The notes: generated from the sequence alone by a model not told the origin. Positions 13,216 to 26,238 are shown, counted from the stretch's first letter. The stretch: 64,000 bases of DNA from Ophiura sarsii (GCA_035610835.1 CM069441.1:101801606-101865605), one strand, 5' to 3'. A program made the numbers and translations.

Positions 13216-13270
13216 TGAAAATCGCGCCCCGGCCAGCCGCCCGGCCCCGCCCACGCACCGCGCAACACTC

Positions 13271-15153
13271 ATGGCCCCTCACATGTATCCTTTTGAGCTG
13301 GGCGGCCCCTTACCGTCTTATAGAAAAACAACAGAGTCCAACACGGTGAACAATCAGCAAAAAATGTCAACGGCCGCATTTTTTTTTGTCACCGGGTTCA
13401 TACTGTTCTATACCGGGTCCTTATTGGCCTGGAACCGGGCTCATACCACCTCCTCACCAGGTCCTCACCGGCCAAAACGCTTGGGTACCGACCGAACCGC
13501 CTTGATAACTGCCCTGTATAAGCTGAGCGCTCAAGCTCGCCGCTTCACTTTCATTCCGGGAAATCTCTGTATTACTCACATGTATATTTACGGCACATTA
13601 CCGTGTGACAAATTGGTGCAGACGGCGGCACACGGTGATGTCACACGGTGGGCCGTTTCCCGTCCGTTGAACACGTTGCTGGGGACATTGCCGCCCATCC
13701 GCGCCCGGCAGTAAGTTTGACCGTTCTCAAAACTCCTGCCGGGTGAGTAAAAGCGGCGGCAAACGGTGAGAGCCCGATTTGAGGACGGTATAAAGACGGC
13801 GCACCCGTTTCGCGCAGGTTCGCAGTGCGGTAATGGTAGGCGGCCACCTTACCGTCTAATAGAAAAACAACAGAGTCCAAACAATCAGTAAAACATGTCA
13901 ACGGGCGCATTGATTTTTTTTTGTTATGGCCACCGGGTCCATACCGTTATAAACCGGGTCTAAACCGGGTCTAAACCGGCCGGGTACCGGGCTCACCGTC
14001 CTCATACATTTCTAGGTTACCGTTCTCACCGGGTGCATAACACCTCCTCACCGGGTCCTCGGTCCATACCGTTCTACACCGGGTCTGTACCGGGTTCTCA
14101 CCGGCCTTGTTCCGGGATCACCGGCCTCATACAGTTCAAGCTTACCGTTCTCACCGTGTCCTCACCGTGTCCTCACCGTGTCCTCACCGTGTCCTCACCG
14201 TGTCCTCACCGTGTCCTCGCCGTGTGCATACCACCTCCATACCGGTTCCTAACTGGTCGGAACGCCTGGGTACCGGCCGAAATGTCTTAATTACATCATC
14301 AAACCGCCCTTTTTAAGCTGAGCGCTCCAGCTCGCCGCTTCATTTACATTTCAGAATTCGTACGACCAACATCTATAACAGGCGCGTCGCAACCGCGGCG
14401 GCAGGGGCAGCCATGGCCGCCCAACATTTTTGCAAAGAAAGAAAAAAGAAGACTCAAGGGGGAAAAAAAGAGAAGAAACGAGGGAAAGTTATTTCTTTTG
14501 AATAAAATATTGGTAAAAGTACACACAAAATCGCACCAATACCAATTCTGAGGGGGCACTGCACGACCGTGCGATTTTTTTGACCGTGCGAATTAGTTTG
14601 ACGCCCCCCCCCTCCCCCCCCCCCCCCCCCCCTCCACTCTTACCTGAAATTCACGAGGTGACTGCAAACAAAATTGGGGCTACCTTTTACTATTTTTTGT
14701 TTTTTGTCGGACCGACCAGCTCAAAAACCTTTACAGTTTTCAACATAAATGGCCGCCCCACTTGTTGGTACCTTGCTACGCCCCTGAATTATAATACAAC
14801 ATGCCTGCCGAGAGTCCGGTCCGCAAACGGTTACCAGGCTACATGCGGCCATTCGCAGCCCATCGCTAAGATGGTCAACGTCCACCACCGTCTATCACCG
14901 CCCTGCGAACGTGCGCGAAACTGGTGCGAAACTGGTGCGAAACGGGTGCGAAACGGGTGCGCCGTCCTTATACCGGGCTCTCCGCTTTTACTCACCCGCC
15001 AGGAGTTTTGAGCATGTTCAAAACTCCGCTGGCCGGCAAAGTCCCATGAACGTGTTCAACGGACGGGAAACGGCCCACCGTGCCGCCGTCCGCACCCATT
15101 TTTCACACGGTAAGGGGCCGCCCAGCTCACACGGATACATGTGAGGGGCCCAT
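13271..15153. mobile_element. 1.9 kb GC-rich foldback element with about 46-bp TIRs
   Basis: atggcccctcacatgtatcc...gagctgggcggccccttaccgt (13271-13316) is the complement, with few mismatches, of 15107-15153. Inner segments (ctcaaaactcctgccgggtgagtaaaagcgg near 13728, and the reverse near 14985-15010) are also inverted, so much of it can fold. The base composition differs sharply from the flanks. Long open frames here follow the repeats and show no protein family. Confidence 0.7.
14150..14226. repeat. 11-bp minisatellite, seven units
   Basis: ctcaccgtgtc repeated from 14150, the last unit being ctcgccgtgtg. It lies within the GC-rich foldback element. Confidence 0.9.
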
Positions 15154-15159
15154 CAAGGC

Positions 15160-15900
15160 CTAAACCTTAACCATCTCCCCAAGCTGTCACCTGTTTTATA
15201 CTTTTAACCACACTATTTCCTTCCAAATCGTGACCCTCCATGTTAGTGTTACACAATTTAGTATCACATTTCTTCATTAACCCCCTGCCTCCCAATTTCC
15301 CAAACCTCATTACTTCATGGCCTCCCCTCGCCCCGCCCGCCACGTGCTTATCTAAACATTCAAGGCCTAAATTAGCCAACTCCCGTAGCGTTCTCATTAA
15401 CCCCCTGCCTCCCAAACCTCATTACTTCATGGCCTCCCCTCGCCCCCTGCCGTCCCTTGCCCGTCGTCCCTGCCCCTACCACCGTTCCTGCCTGCCCCGT
15501 GCTTATTAACCTTCAACATGTTCAAGGCCTAAATTAACCAACTCCCGTAGCGCAGCGTTTTCCTCCAATATTATTTGCCCGCCCGCGTGTGTAGGGGTGC
15601 GTGGATGTAGTGCGTGTGAGCGTTTATTTTGCATGGCGCACTACGTCGCGTTATGTGTTACGCATGGTTGCAGTACGCACACAAAAAAAACATGGCCCGT
15701 AGAAACAGTCTGAAAAGGGCCTGGATTTTACTCTTTTGCTCATATCTCGGTCAATTCTGTAAGGTTTTCAGTCATTTATAACTTATAACACTCACATTAT
15801 AATCATCATTTATCTGTGTAACGTTCACGGCGTTTAGTTGCAAACTGAGAGAGCCTTTTATGAGCCCCTATTCAAGCAAGAGCGTTGTACTGTGACCAAT
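15160..15900. repeat. Interspersed repeats after the GC-rich element
   Basis: 15330-15410 and 15430-15550 repeat attacttcatggcctcccct and ttcaaggcctaaatta. 15540-15870 is a reverse copy of the 1890-2300 repeat family. No gene. Confidence 0.55.
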
Positions 15901-16635
15901 AAAATCAGCATTATTTTTGCCCGCTTTTTTAATAAATGATTTGTTTGTCGCGTGTTGGATAAATCGATTGCGATGAACATCAGCATTATTTGTCAATAAC
16001 AAAACAAAAGGGTTAGAGATGGGAGGCATAAATCAATAATTAATCAATCATTAATTGTCATGGTCAAGTAAACAGAACAAATTGGTGTCTTTTGTCTTGA
16101 TTTTGTCTGTGTGTGATGCTTGTGTGAGTTCCCTTCTGGAATTGGGGTGAATGAGAGGTTTTGCAACTTTTGAAGCCACTCAAGTGCCCATAAATCCGCC
16201 AAACAACATCGTAGCGCAACAAAAGAGGTGTCAAAATGCGCAGAAGATAACTGTGAATTAATTATTTTTTTGCATACTATTTCAGGTTTCGATAAATCCG
16301 ACCATTTGTAAGTATTTAGATACTTTAATGGCGCAGTTTAGTTAATTGAACATCAATAAGGCTAATAACAAATAGTGACAGATTTGTCTTAAATATTTAT
16401 AAATAAAAATGAGCAATCACTTCATTGTTAAGTAAATGGTCGAGTATTAACACCATGTTGTAAGGGACATTGCACGGTACATCAGTTCAGATATTGATGC
16501 ATCATAATACCGACAATTGTTTTAATTCAATACTGAGTAATTAGAATGCTGAAATCGCTAGCATTAACATATCTCTCAGAAAAATATTATTACCAGTACA
16601 CTAGCAGTATTATAAGATTTACATATTAAGTATCT

Positions 16636-16771
16636 ATAGAAATAATAGGCATATACGACGGGTATTAAACAAATTATAAATATTTTAACTAGGTTCGCCG
16701 TCGTGGGTATGAACCTGGTTAAAATATTTATAATTTGTTTAATACCCGTCGTATATGCCTATTATTTCTAT
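16636..16771. repeat. Near-perfect 61-bp hairpin
   Basis: Left arm 16636-16696 and right arm 16711-16771 are complementary at 60 of 61 positions around a 14-base loop (gccgtcgtgggtat). A third, shorter copy of the inner part (tacccacgacggcgaacctggttaaaatatttataat) lies at 17001-17038, so the tRNA-like sequence between is bracketed by related ends. Confidence 0.9.
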
Positions 16772-16905
16772 GTATTACACCTCTACAGGGAGGACGGCAC
16801 TTGATTTACACTTGTATAGGCCCGAGCTACTCCGGGTAATACTTGTGGCAGGAGACTGGGAAACGAAATCGCTTAGGTTTGAATTTCAGATGCTTTACCA
16901 TGCGA

Positions 16906-16979
16906 GGTCTTGTGGCCCAATGGACAAGGCAGTTGACAAGCAATCAACAGATCCTGGGTTCGATTCCCGGGTGAGATCG
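16906..16979 (+). tRNA. tRNA-like sequence (probably pseudogene or SINE head)
   Basis: 74 nt fold into a cloverleaf: acceptor ggtcttg with tgagatc (7 pairs with G-T), A-box tggcccaatgg, anticodon stem gttga/tcaac with loop caagcaa, and B-box ggttcgattcc in a 5-6 bp T stem. Position 33 is A rather than T and an extra base sits before the 3' acceptor strand. A functional tRNA is unlikely; the read anticodon would be AGC. It sits inside an inverted-repeat element. Confidence 0.45.
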
Positions 16980-17094
16980 TTTTCCCATTATTGTCTCTTT
17001 TCTACCCACGACGGCGAACCTGGTTAAAATATTTATAATAATAAGTATCTACAATTGTATTTAAAGTCATGAATATCGAATCGATTTCATGGGC

Positions 17095-17490
17095 AGACTA
17101 TCTTTCGAATCAGAGTGCTCAATTCCAATAAAGGAAGAGCTATATAAAAATTCAAAGTTTAGACCTTCCGAGAAAGGGAGTCGTTACTCTGAGTTTCATG
17201 CTTAACGCAATCTTCAGACGACAAGGATACTGATTGTGTGACTGGTTAACTCAGGACTAGATTAGCATGCATACACTTTCAATAGTGTTTAATCACTAAA
17301 AGTGTGTCACACTTCTCCAGTCCGTAAGCCAACTAGACCATTTCTCAGGACCGGTCTAAAAGCTTCGAGATAGCTTAAGAGTGCTCAACTGATAAAAAGT
17401 CAGGAGCATAACATAAAGTCATGAATATCGAATGCAGTTGAGCACTCTTAAGCTATCTCGAAGCTATCTCAAAATCCAGCATTACAATTA
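17095..17490. repeat. Interspersed repeat with internal inverted segments
   Basis: agaccttccg..ttactctgagtttcatg and agagtgctcaactgataaa recur at 53305-53360, 53530-53560 and 53640-53695. The string cttaagctatctcgaagcta and its complement (agcttcgagatagcttaag) are inverted within the segment. Non-coding. Confidence 0.55.
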
Positions 17491-17639
17491 TACTACTACA
17501 ATCTCTGTTATAAATATACCATAAATAATTGATCCATAGTAAATTTCAAAAATGTGCTTCTACTTGATATTTACAACCTATGAACATGCAATTATTGGAA
17601 AAACAAGTGGTTTTCATCACATTACATTATGAATAAATG

Positions 17640-18094
17640 TACAGGGTGTGTTAAAAAAGTGTCCCATGAGGGAAATTAATAATTAAAAATACATCCCATG
17701 TTTTTGTTTTAAAAAAAATAGACTTTTGGCATGTTTGGTAAGCCCTGTTAGTCCTCAAATACACTTCATCACTCAAAATTCAATCCCTTAACTCCCAAGA
17801 TATGACCAATTCAGTAATAAGGGTGTGAATTCTACTTTGGCCTCTTTTGAAATAGAATTGCACTTCAAAACAAAACTACATTTGAGATGCCAATGATGAT
17901 TCATAGGTTACATCAATTTATTGTTTATAATACATATAATATTCACGTATTTTATTGTTTATCATGGATGACATAGATGAATATATTATAAATATATGTT
18001 TTCCTGTTCAACTAACAATAAGATCATTATTGATTGTATTGGTTATCTTCAATTACTAATTGAATGACGTTTCTAATATTTGACACACCCTGTA
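17640..18094. mobile_element. MITE-like element with TACAGGGTGTGT ends, arm 2
   Basis: 455 bp inverted partner of 8089-8541, starting tacagggtgtgttaaaaaag and ending gacacaccctgta. Confidence 0.7.
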
Positions 18095-18099
18095 TATGC

Positions 18100-19800
18100 A
18101 GCCACTCAGATTATGTTTAATTTAACCTATCATTTCGAATTTGTAAGTATTTACAGGTGAATGCTTGTACTAGTACTCAAGCATTTACTTATGATTTTGC
18201 CAGATCCAAATTGAGATTCTTGATCGTGTGCTAAAGCAACCATACTTGTCTTTGATATGTAAGGGAAATTGCAGGGTATGTATACAATACCAGATAAGTT
18301 ATTGATGAATCGGTTCAATCAATAAGTAGAATGCTGGAATCGCTGGCATCAACATACAGGGCGATTGAGAACAGAATTTCGGTCTCTTTTTCGCACGCTT
18401 GTTTTTGGAACGACGTTGTGAAAACTTGCACAGAATTTATCAACAAAATCTTCTGTTTGTATGATTTATAATTGAGCTGTGAAGAAATAAAGCGATTGGG
18501 AAGAAATATAAATACCCTGTTCGACCAACAGTTAAATTCTAGTGTTTCAACGACGCGATTACTTCAAGAAATAGACATTTATGTTAACTTACCGCAACGC
18601 ATCGTAAATATAAGCCGAGAGGCATTACAAAAAGTTCATACCACGCTTGAGACATTTCTTAATGACATATGATGTAGCCATGCTAATGCATATTCATTCA
18701 GCCTAACCAATTAGGGTAGATCATTTCATGTCTTATTTTATATCTCTGATCACGCGATCACTCATACATTCCCTGCTTGCATATAGCGCATCATACCGGA
18801 AGCAGTGGAACTCACGTGACAAAAGTGTCAAGCACTAATTTGCTGAAAACAGGCTGTAGCGACTATGTCCACTGTTGTTAGGACCATAAACTAGGGTCAC
18901 TAACTCGGTATTGTGTTGGTGTAGGGAAGTGTTTAATGTGCATACATCGGTGTGCACTCAAGCTGATCTCGTTGCAACCAGTGTGACGGCCTGAGCTTAG
19001 CGCACCATATTCTGGTCCGGTAAAGTGAGCAAAACAATGCTCGCTGTGTTCGTAATGCGCTTCTCGATTCAAAATATGTCGATGTATATACACCACATTT
19101 CATGAATATTGAGAAATACGGTAATGATTTGGAGGCGTATGTGGATGAACAATAATTATGACAGTGTGCCTTTTGATCAAGATAATCGGTTAATTAGGGA
19201 TTCAATCATGTTTCAACGTATGTGTATCACCACTGAAATAAACACGCAGACGCGCAGAACGCAAGTACATTAGTGATGCACATTTACGCTGAAACATTAT
19301 TCAATCCCTTTCACATGTTTCAACAACGACCAATACAAGGATTTGAACGCCGTTTCATAAATAGACAATACAAATAAGAACATTATTTAGTTGTACTTAA
19401 TTGTAAACGCTTTGCTACTGTGCTTATGGGAAGTTGTTGAACTTAGGTTGAATTCAAGAATGAGAATTCTACGCGACAGTGTTGCCTTATTAAGCTATGC
19501 CTTGATGAAAATATGACAGGTTGCCACATAGTTGTTTTCAGTGGGAAAATCGCCGATTCGAGTGAATGAAGGCTTAGAAATTCGTAACGGATGGGGTTTT
19601 TTTTGGGTATTTTGGCGTGTTTTTATTAATTCTTTATTCAATGATACATATAATTATACAATAACATCAATATTTACAAAATGTAGGTAATAATAATATT
19701 TATAATAACAAGTATGTACAATGTGACAATCGATTAAAAACACTGAGTTATAATAATTAAGATTAATTATAGGTCAAATGTCATACATATAATTGATATA
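18100..19800. other. Non-coding part of arm 2
   Basis: 18100-18360 and 19380-19760 match arm 1 (about 7800-8080 and 6240-6540) in reverse; 18360-19380 has no counterpart there. I see no supported exon. The open frame near 18472 is short and isolated. Confidence 0.5.
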
Positions 19801-19814
19801 CGTGACATAGGTAT

Positions 19815-20255
19815 TAGGGACGGCATCCAGGGTCGTACGGATTGAAAAACGTTCGACGCTTTGACAAAACGCACTGGCTGTCCGTACTAGGGAGTTGTTT
19901 ATTGCGCTCGATGACCATTGCTAAACACATTTCCCGAAACACCGAATTGACGCACGGGGAAGTAAGCAAACAAACAGTGAGAAGTGGCCTATTAATTGTT
20001 ATCCGCTAATTGGTTTGCTCTACTATTGAAATGGTCACTTGCGAGGAAACCAATTACACGCTGACAATATACTATATCGATCGATCAATACCTTTAAGTG
20101 GGTAATTACGACGGAGCAAACATTATTTTTCGTATTAGGCGGGTCATTATTTAACTGCATTTCGTTCATCTACACAAAACTGTCCGTTTATCCCATTGCG
20201 TTTACCCTCTCCGTTCGACGGTTTTCAATCCATACCAATCTGGATGCCATCCCTT
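19815..20255. mobile_element. MITE-like insertion in arm 2
   Basis: gggacggcatccag...cggattgaaaaacgttcgacg (19817-19857) is inverted as cgttcgacggttttcaatcc...ctggatgccatccc (20211-20253). It is missing from arm 1. No protein. Confidence 0.65.
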
Positions 20256-20635
20256 ACAGTGAAATCAGTTTACGAAGACAGAGCTCTTATAAGTTAAATA
20301 ATTTTTGTATTGTTAGAAAGTTTAGGCTTAAGTACCATTAAGTTGAACAATATCACTATGAACAATATCCATACCAGTGCAGAGTATTGACGTTAGAAAA
20401 AGATTAATTTCTGTACAGTCCACTGTGGTACACGCGTATATAGGCAGTCCGATGCAGCACTCTTACGATGGTGCACGAGTGAATGGAAGCAGTCCGCTCA
20501 TTAATTGTAATTAGCGTGTTGATTGAGCTATGTGTGTGAATGGAACCCCATCATGAATACGTCTAATCTACCTATTCGACTAATGTACTGATTATTTATT
20601 CGTGTAGAAGGTGAAGTTTAAATTCAAAGAATTAC

Positions 20636-20647
20636 TATATTATATAG
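20636..20647. repeat. Target-site duplication, left copy
   Basis: tatattatatag directly before the Penelope-like element. The same 12 bases occur at 26239-26250. Arm 1 has a single tataggcctatag-like site at the matching place. Confidence 0.7.
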
Positions 20648-21212
20648 CTGAAAAGGCAGAAAAATCAGTTCCAACCGTATCAGTAAGGGGCACCAAGGAT
20701 GGATTCAGATGGATTCAACAGCACTACACCAACAATGTAAAATATTAAAATGACTAAAAAGGTGTGCAATGACAACATCCAAGGATGGGACATTTAAAAG
20801 GCAAAAGAAACAACACAACAACATGGGGACCGACGTTTCGGAATGATAAAACAATTCCTTTAACTAGGTATAGGACAAGTTAAAAAACACAACTGTGTCT
20901 GACCAGCATAGACTAAAAAATGATTGCACTGTATTACAGAAGTAATGGGAGTGGGTTAAAATAAAGGATTATTGATACAATACAATAGGAGGAGATCAGA
21001 ATAATGGTGTGTATAAAATGGAGAGGGTGGATTAAACTGGGTGAGATCAACCATGCAGAGAGGATTTATAACAAGTATTGTATGGAGGGCCAGCAGACCC
21101 ATATGATGATACTGAAGAAAGGATGGGCAGCCATTTAGGTAAAATCCCTGGTGGTCATGTGAAAAACAAAAAATAATAAAATATATACAAAAAAACTCCA
21201 CTAAGTCCTACA

Positions 21213-23657
21213 ATGATGGCTGACATCAATTCCCAGCCAAAGACCACTACTAGATGTCGTAAATGGATCAAACGTACTCGATACAGAAATTTGGCGCGCA
21301 AAGGTAGAGGATACCCTGCCATCACCAATACAGTTGTCAACTTATCCACCCATCAACTTTCAGACCATGAACTTGCAGCACTTTCCAAAGGTCTGAAATT
21401 TTGTCCCACCCCCGCCATGTTAATTCTATCCAGCTCCGGGCTGACCTCACCCAATTTGCCCGACGTCTGCGGTTGAAGGAGTACTTTCATAAGCCAGTCA
21501 ACGAATCCAACAATGATCGTGCAGACTCGTCTAACATGGGAGCTATTACCAACCATCCTTTACTCCGTCGAAAGTCATTTTTACACCAGCCCTTGGTAGA
21601 GATCCAGCCCTTGATGCCTATATCACTGCCGTGGAAACGGACATTCCCCAAGGTGTTTCTACTAGAAAGTTATACCCTAACACTACCAGAGAAGAATCTG
21701 CAGCTATCACCAGCCTTAAACACAACAGTGATGTAGTCATTAAGGAAGCCGATAAAGGGTCTGCCATCGTTGTTATGGATACTAAGGAATACCTTGCCGA
21801 GTGCCATCGACAACTCAACGATGCAACGTACTACACAACCCTGAAAAAAGATCCTACTCAAAAGTTTGCCAAAAAAGTTATTTCGGCCATCAAGGAAGCT
21901 AGATGTGCAGGGACCATTGATGACGACATGCAGTCTGCTCTTAATCCTAACCATCGCCGTCCAGGCCGGTTCTACATCCTCCCAAAGATTCACAAGAAAT
22001 ATGACAACTTTCCGCCTGGGCGACCCATAATTAGTGGATGTGGAACTGCCACAGAGAAAATCTCCTTGTATGTTGACCTCCATCTTAAGCCTCATGTTAA
22101 GAAGCTGCCTTCATATGTAGAGGATGACAATGATTTCTTACGTCAGCTCAACTCCATTAACAGGCAACATGGACCTCTACCGAATAACACCATTCTATGC
22201 ACCATGGATGTCAAGGCACTGTATTCTAATATACCTACGGCTGATTTCATTGCAGCCTGCAAGTACTACCTGGCCGGTGACCACGACATAACTAAGGTCG
22301 ACACACTTACCAAATTCATCGATCTCACCCGCACCTAAAGCAACTTTGAACTGGCTGGAAACCATTACATCCAGATTCATGGTACAGCTATGGGAACCCG
22401 TATGGCACCTTCTGGAGCTTGTCTATTTATGGGGCGGCTAGAGGACAAGTTGCTTTCATTCGCCTCGCATGAACCACTTATATGGCTCCGGTACATAGAT
22501 GATGTTTTTCTTATTTGGATTCATGGTGAAGAGGAACTTGACAAATTTATCGATCACTCCAACTCTATTCATCCTTCCATCCAATTTACATCAGAGAGAT
22601 CGGTCACTTCTATTCCTTTTCTTGATGTGATGGTGTCTCTTCATAATGGCATCTTGGAGACAGATTTGTATTCCAAACCGACCGACACTCACCAGTACCT
22701 TCAATGGTCCTCATGCCATCCTAGACACTCCAAGACCAGCCTGCCGTATAGCCTGGGATTTAGACTTCGAAGAATCTGTTCATCTGATGAGACCCTCTCC
22801 ACTAGAGTAACACAGCTAAAACAACATCTTACTGCCAGAGGGTATCCTCCTAAAGTCATCAACACACAAATCCAAAAAGCTATCGTCATTCCCAGATCCG
22901 AAGCCCTTCAACCGCGCCAAAAGAAGAAGACATCCAGCCGCGTCCCTTTTGTATTAACCTATGACCCTTCTCACACCACCACTGCCGCCACTCTCAACAA
23001 ATATCTTCATCTTCTCCATTCCTCCAAACGATGTCAGGAAGCCTGAGGCACCCATGGTTGCATTTCGCAGACCCTCTAATATCAAAGACATGATTGCGAG
23101 CTCTGGTGTCAAAACTCCTTCTACAGATGCACCAGCCAAAGGTTTTCATCCATGCAACAAATGCGCAGCCTGCAGACACAAGCATGGTGATAATTCAATA
23201 CCTACCCAGCCAGCACACACAGACCGGCTCCATACTTACCAGTCATGTCTCTGGGGAACAATTCAACATTTTTCATCCTCTAAACTGCCAGTCCACCAAT
23301 GTCATATATCTGATTTCATGTGGGAAGTGTGGTATGCAATATGTAGGGGAAACCAAACGCTCCCTGAAGACCTGGCTTCTCGAACACTGTGGTGACATCA
23401 AACATCGCAGAGACAAACCAGTGGCTCGACACTTTAATTCAACCCATCACAGTGTTGACGACATTTTCATCATGGCCATTGACCGACCAGGCAGTTCAGA
23501 CCGTTTCCTAAGACTTGCTCTTGAAGCTAAATGGATCAAAACCTCTGTACCTCTTCCCCCCATGGTATCAACATCAAAGCTTCACATTGATCTCCCCAGT
23601 CAGCCTCCTGGTTCTCCTTTTCTTCATCCTTTTGGTGGTCATGGTTCCATTTATTAG
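21213..23657 (+). pseudogene. Penelope-like RT plus GIY-YIG endonuclease, frameshifted
   Basis: Would encode the replication protein of a Penelope-like retroelement: N-terminal region (RKGRGYPAITNTVVNLS), reverse transcriptase with KEADKGSAIVVMD, MDVKALYSNIP, GTAMGTRMAPSGACLFM and RYIDDVFLIW, a Cys cluster (CNKCAACRHKH), and a GIY-YIG nuclease (VIYLISCGKCGMQYVGETKR). The reading moves between all three frames near 21410, 21595, 22990-23040 and 23230-23290, and an in-frame TAA lies at 22336-22338. The copy is dead as a protein but nearly full length. The subfamily was not determined. Confidence 0.85.
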
Positions 23658-23916
23658 GGATAATGCCTGGTTGGAATAGGTGCTTCCGGCGTGTTAACTG
23701 TAACTTATGAACCCACCGATTATTGTATTCATAAACTGTGGGGGAACGGCACACCCAACCAGGCGCTGTTTCTTGTAGGACTCAGTGGAGTTTTTTTGTA
23801 TATATTTTATTATTTTTTGTTTTTCACATGACCACCAGGGATTTTACCTAAATGGCTGCCCATCCTTTCTTCAGTATCATCATATGGGTCTGCTGGCCCT
23901 CCATATATACAATAAG

Positions 23917-25906
23917 TATTCATGTGTTTTAAGCTCGCCTCCTTTCGCGTTACACACGGATTTTGGCTTTCGCGACATGATTTTAACTTTACACATTTAT
24001 ATTTGCTTGTATACACTCTTAGAAGGTCAGGATCAAATATGAGACGAAAAGGATCAATTTTGATCCAGAAGCGGTATCACATATGAGCTTACCCTTTCCG
24101 GATCAAAGTGATCCGACAAGCAGGATCAAAAAGTTTGATCCGAAATGGGATCAAATATTTCTGTCAAATGATACTGAAACGGATCAAAATAATGATCCTT
24201 AATCGGATGTACCTGTAGCTTATGATCCTACTCCAGGATCAAACTGAATCAAAGAAAAAGTGAAAACATAGGGGGTCATCGGGTGACAGATTGTAAAAAC
24301 AAGCATGCATGCAAGGGTCTTTCGGTGACACCGGGCCAAAAAAAGGGGGGTATTTTTGATGGAGCCTGGTGTGAAACCTAATATTGATTGAGTGCCCCCA
24401 CCCCCGGGTGCACACTGCAGAATATATATCGAGTGCAGTAAGCTTACTACATCGTGTAGGCCTAGTACATCGCAGTGATCGTGACATTTTGTGAGGAGCA
24501 TTTTGACCGAAAATCGTACTGATGGCACTGGTCAGGTACAAGAAATTTGTTCACAAGAATAGAGCATGTTCAAACATAAAAAATAAAACTACTTTACCGA
24601 CAAAATCATGTAACATTTTACAGATTAGACTGGATAACTTACCGCGGTATTTCACCCTTGTTTCAACTGTGGCGACCGAATTCAAAAGATCGTCTGCTTG
24701 TCGTCTATCGGTTTGCGAAAGAGTGACGTCAGTCACTCATTGACCAATGAACTGTTTCATCGAATTGATCCGGAAATCAGATCAAAGTTGATCAAGGTGA
24801 ATTTGATCCGTTTGTTGATATCTATCTGGAAACGGATCAAAACGATCCGAAAACGGATCAAAACGATCCGAAAATGATCCTTAAAGGATCAAAACAAAGT
24901 GAGCCGGAAATCTACTCATGTATTTGATCCTGACCTTCTAAGAGTGTACCCCCCTGAGGTAGTAAAAGTATACCTTTTCTGAAGGGAAATTGCATGAGGA
25001 AACCAAATATGCCATTAAAATTATAGTACGACCAAGAACTAAAATGGTATGATCGGAAATGTTCAGAAAATATCAGAGTTTTTTAATTTTTAATTTGAGA
25101 TCCATATATTTTTTATACCTACCCCTATCATTATTTTTTTAACATATTTGAATTCCTCATGAAATTACCCATTAGATGATATATATTTGTCAAAGCTACT
25201 ACGTCGGTATGGTAATTATACCGGCTAATGAATATCTCAAATTTTTATTTTATATATTTTTAGAATTTTCAGAAATATTTGTTTAAGGATGAACCCTTCC
25301 CTGATATAAACTGCATTTCTGAATTCCTCTAGTTACAAGCTTATCAAAAATGTATACTTTTGCTATCATAGGTTGAACACTTTTCTGTTATAGTCATTTT
25401 TATAAATCCGGTAAATTGAGGCTGATTATTCATGTTGACTGTGTAGCGAATAGGAAGAAAGCTGATGATCATTGTCTTATCCATAATTAATTAGTTGTTA
25501 ATAATAGTTGACAAGTCTGTTGAACCACATACTTAAAGACTACTAAATATCCTTTGAAATGGGACCAAAATTGTGTTTTTAACATTAGGGGATGACTAGT
25601 TATTGTAAAAAGAACAAAGCATGGGATTATCCCCATTGAGTTTGTACAGGCGGCACCCCTTCCAGCAGCACCCCTTCCAGCACCACCCCTGGTCCCCAAA
25701 CATCAAACAGCTGTATCGCCCTTTCTGTATTAGCTATACCAATGCCATTTGGCAGGCAGATAGCTTGTTATTAGAGCTTTAAAATGATACAAAATTTGTT
25801 GAGATAGCTTTTGTGGTTTTAAAAATATTTGAGGAAAATGACAGCATGAAGCTAAAAAATGTAACGGCACCACCCTATTGGGAGGCGAGTTCATAACGCG
25901 TGACCT
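23917..25906. mobile_element. Nested insertion in the right terminal repeat of Penelope-like element 1
   Basis: The right terminal repeat stops after ccatatatacaataagta and resumes at ttgttataaatcctctctgc. The intervening 2 kb have no partner in the left repeat. It contains the GGATCAAA-rich foldback element at 24013-24947 and otherwise AT-rich sequence with no coding signal. Borders are accurate to about 10 bases. Confidence 0.6.
24013..24947. mobile_element. Foldback element built of GGATCAAA/TTTGATCC motifs
   Basis: Ends are inverted copies (acactcttagaaggtcagga and tcctgaccttctaagagtgt) with t/a flanks. Inside, ggatcaaa and its complement recur many times near both ends, giving many nested hairpins. 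No protein is encoded, so it is a non-autonomous DNA element. Confidence 0.7.
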
Positions 25907-26238
25907 ACTTGTTATAAATCCTCTCTGCATGGTTGATCTCACCCAGTTTAATCCACCCTCTCCATTTTATACACACCATTATTCTGATCTCCTCCTATTG
26001 TATTATATCACTAATCCTTTATTTTAACCCACTCCCATTACTTCTGTAATACAGTGCAATCATTTTTTAGTCTATGCTGGTCAGAGACAGTTGTGTTTTT
26101 TAACTTGTCCTATACCTAGTTAAAGGAATTGTTTTATCATTCCAAAACGTCGGTCCCCATGTTGTTGTGTTGTTTCTTTTGCCTTTTAAATGTCCCATCC
26201 TTGGATGTTGTCATTGCACACCTTTTTAGTCATTTTAA

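Larger units (their letters stand above)
20648..26238 (+). mobile_element. Penelope-like retroelement 1 with inverted terminal repeats
   Basis: About 5.6 kb, flanked by the 12-bp direct repeat tatattatatag (20636-20647 and 26239-26250), a target-site duplication. The uninterrupted site is seen in arm 1 near 6017-6034. Terminal inverted repeats of about 470 bp (20742-21208 against 23783-23915 plus 25907-26238) surround a degraded coding region. About 95 bp at the left (20648-20741) have no partner on the right, an asymmetric extension like those of other Penelope-like elements. The right repeat is split by a nested insertion. Confidence 0.8.

Noticed and set aside
13271..13714. 147-codon open frame
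   Set aside because: It begins in the terminal inverted repeat of a foldback element and shows no protein family signal.
14033..15144. Several overlapping frames rich in CPHRVLTVSSP or CETGA-like repeats
   Set aside because: They follow the 11-bp minisatellite and short direct repeats of the GC-rich element.
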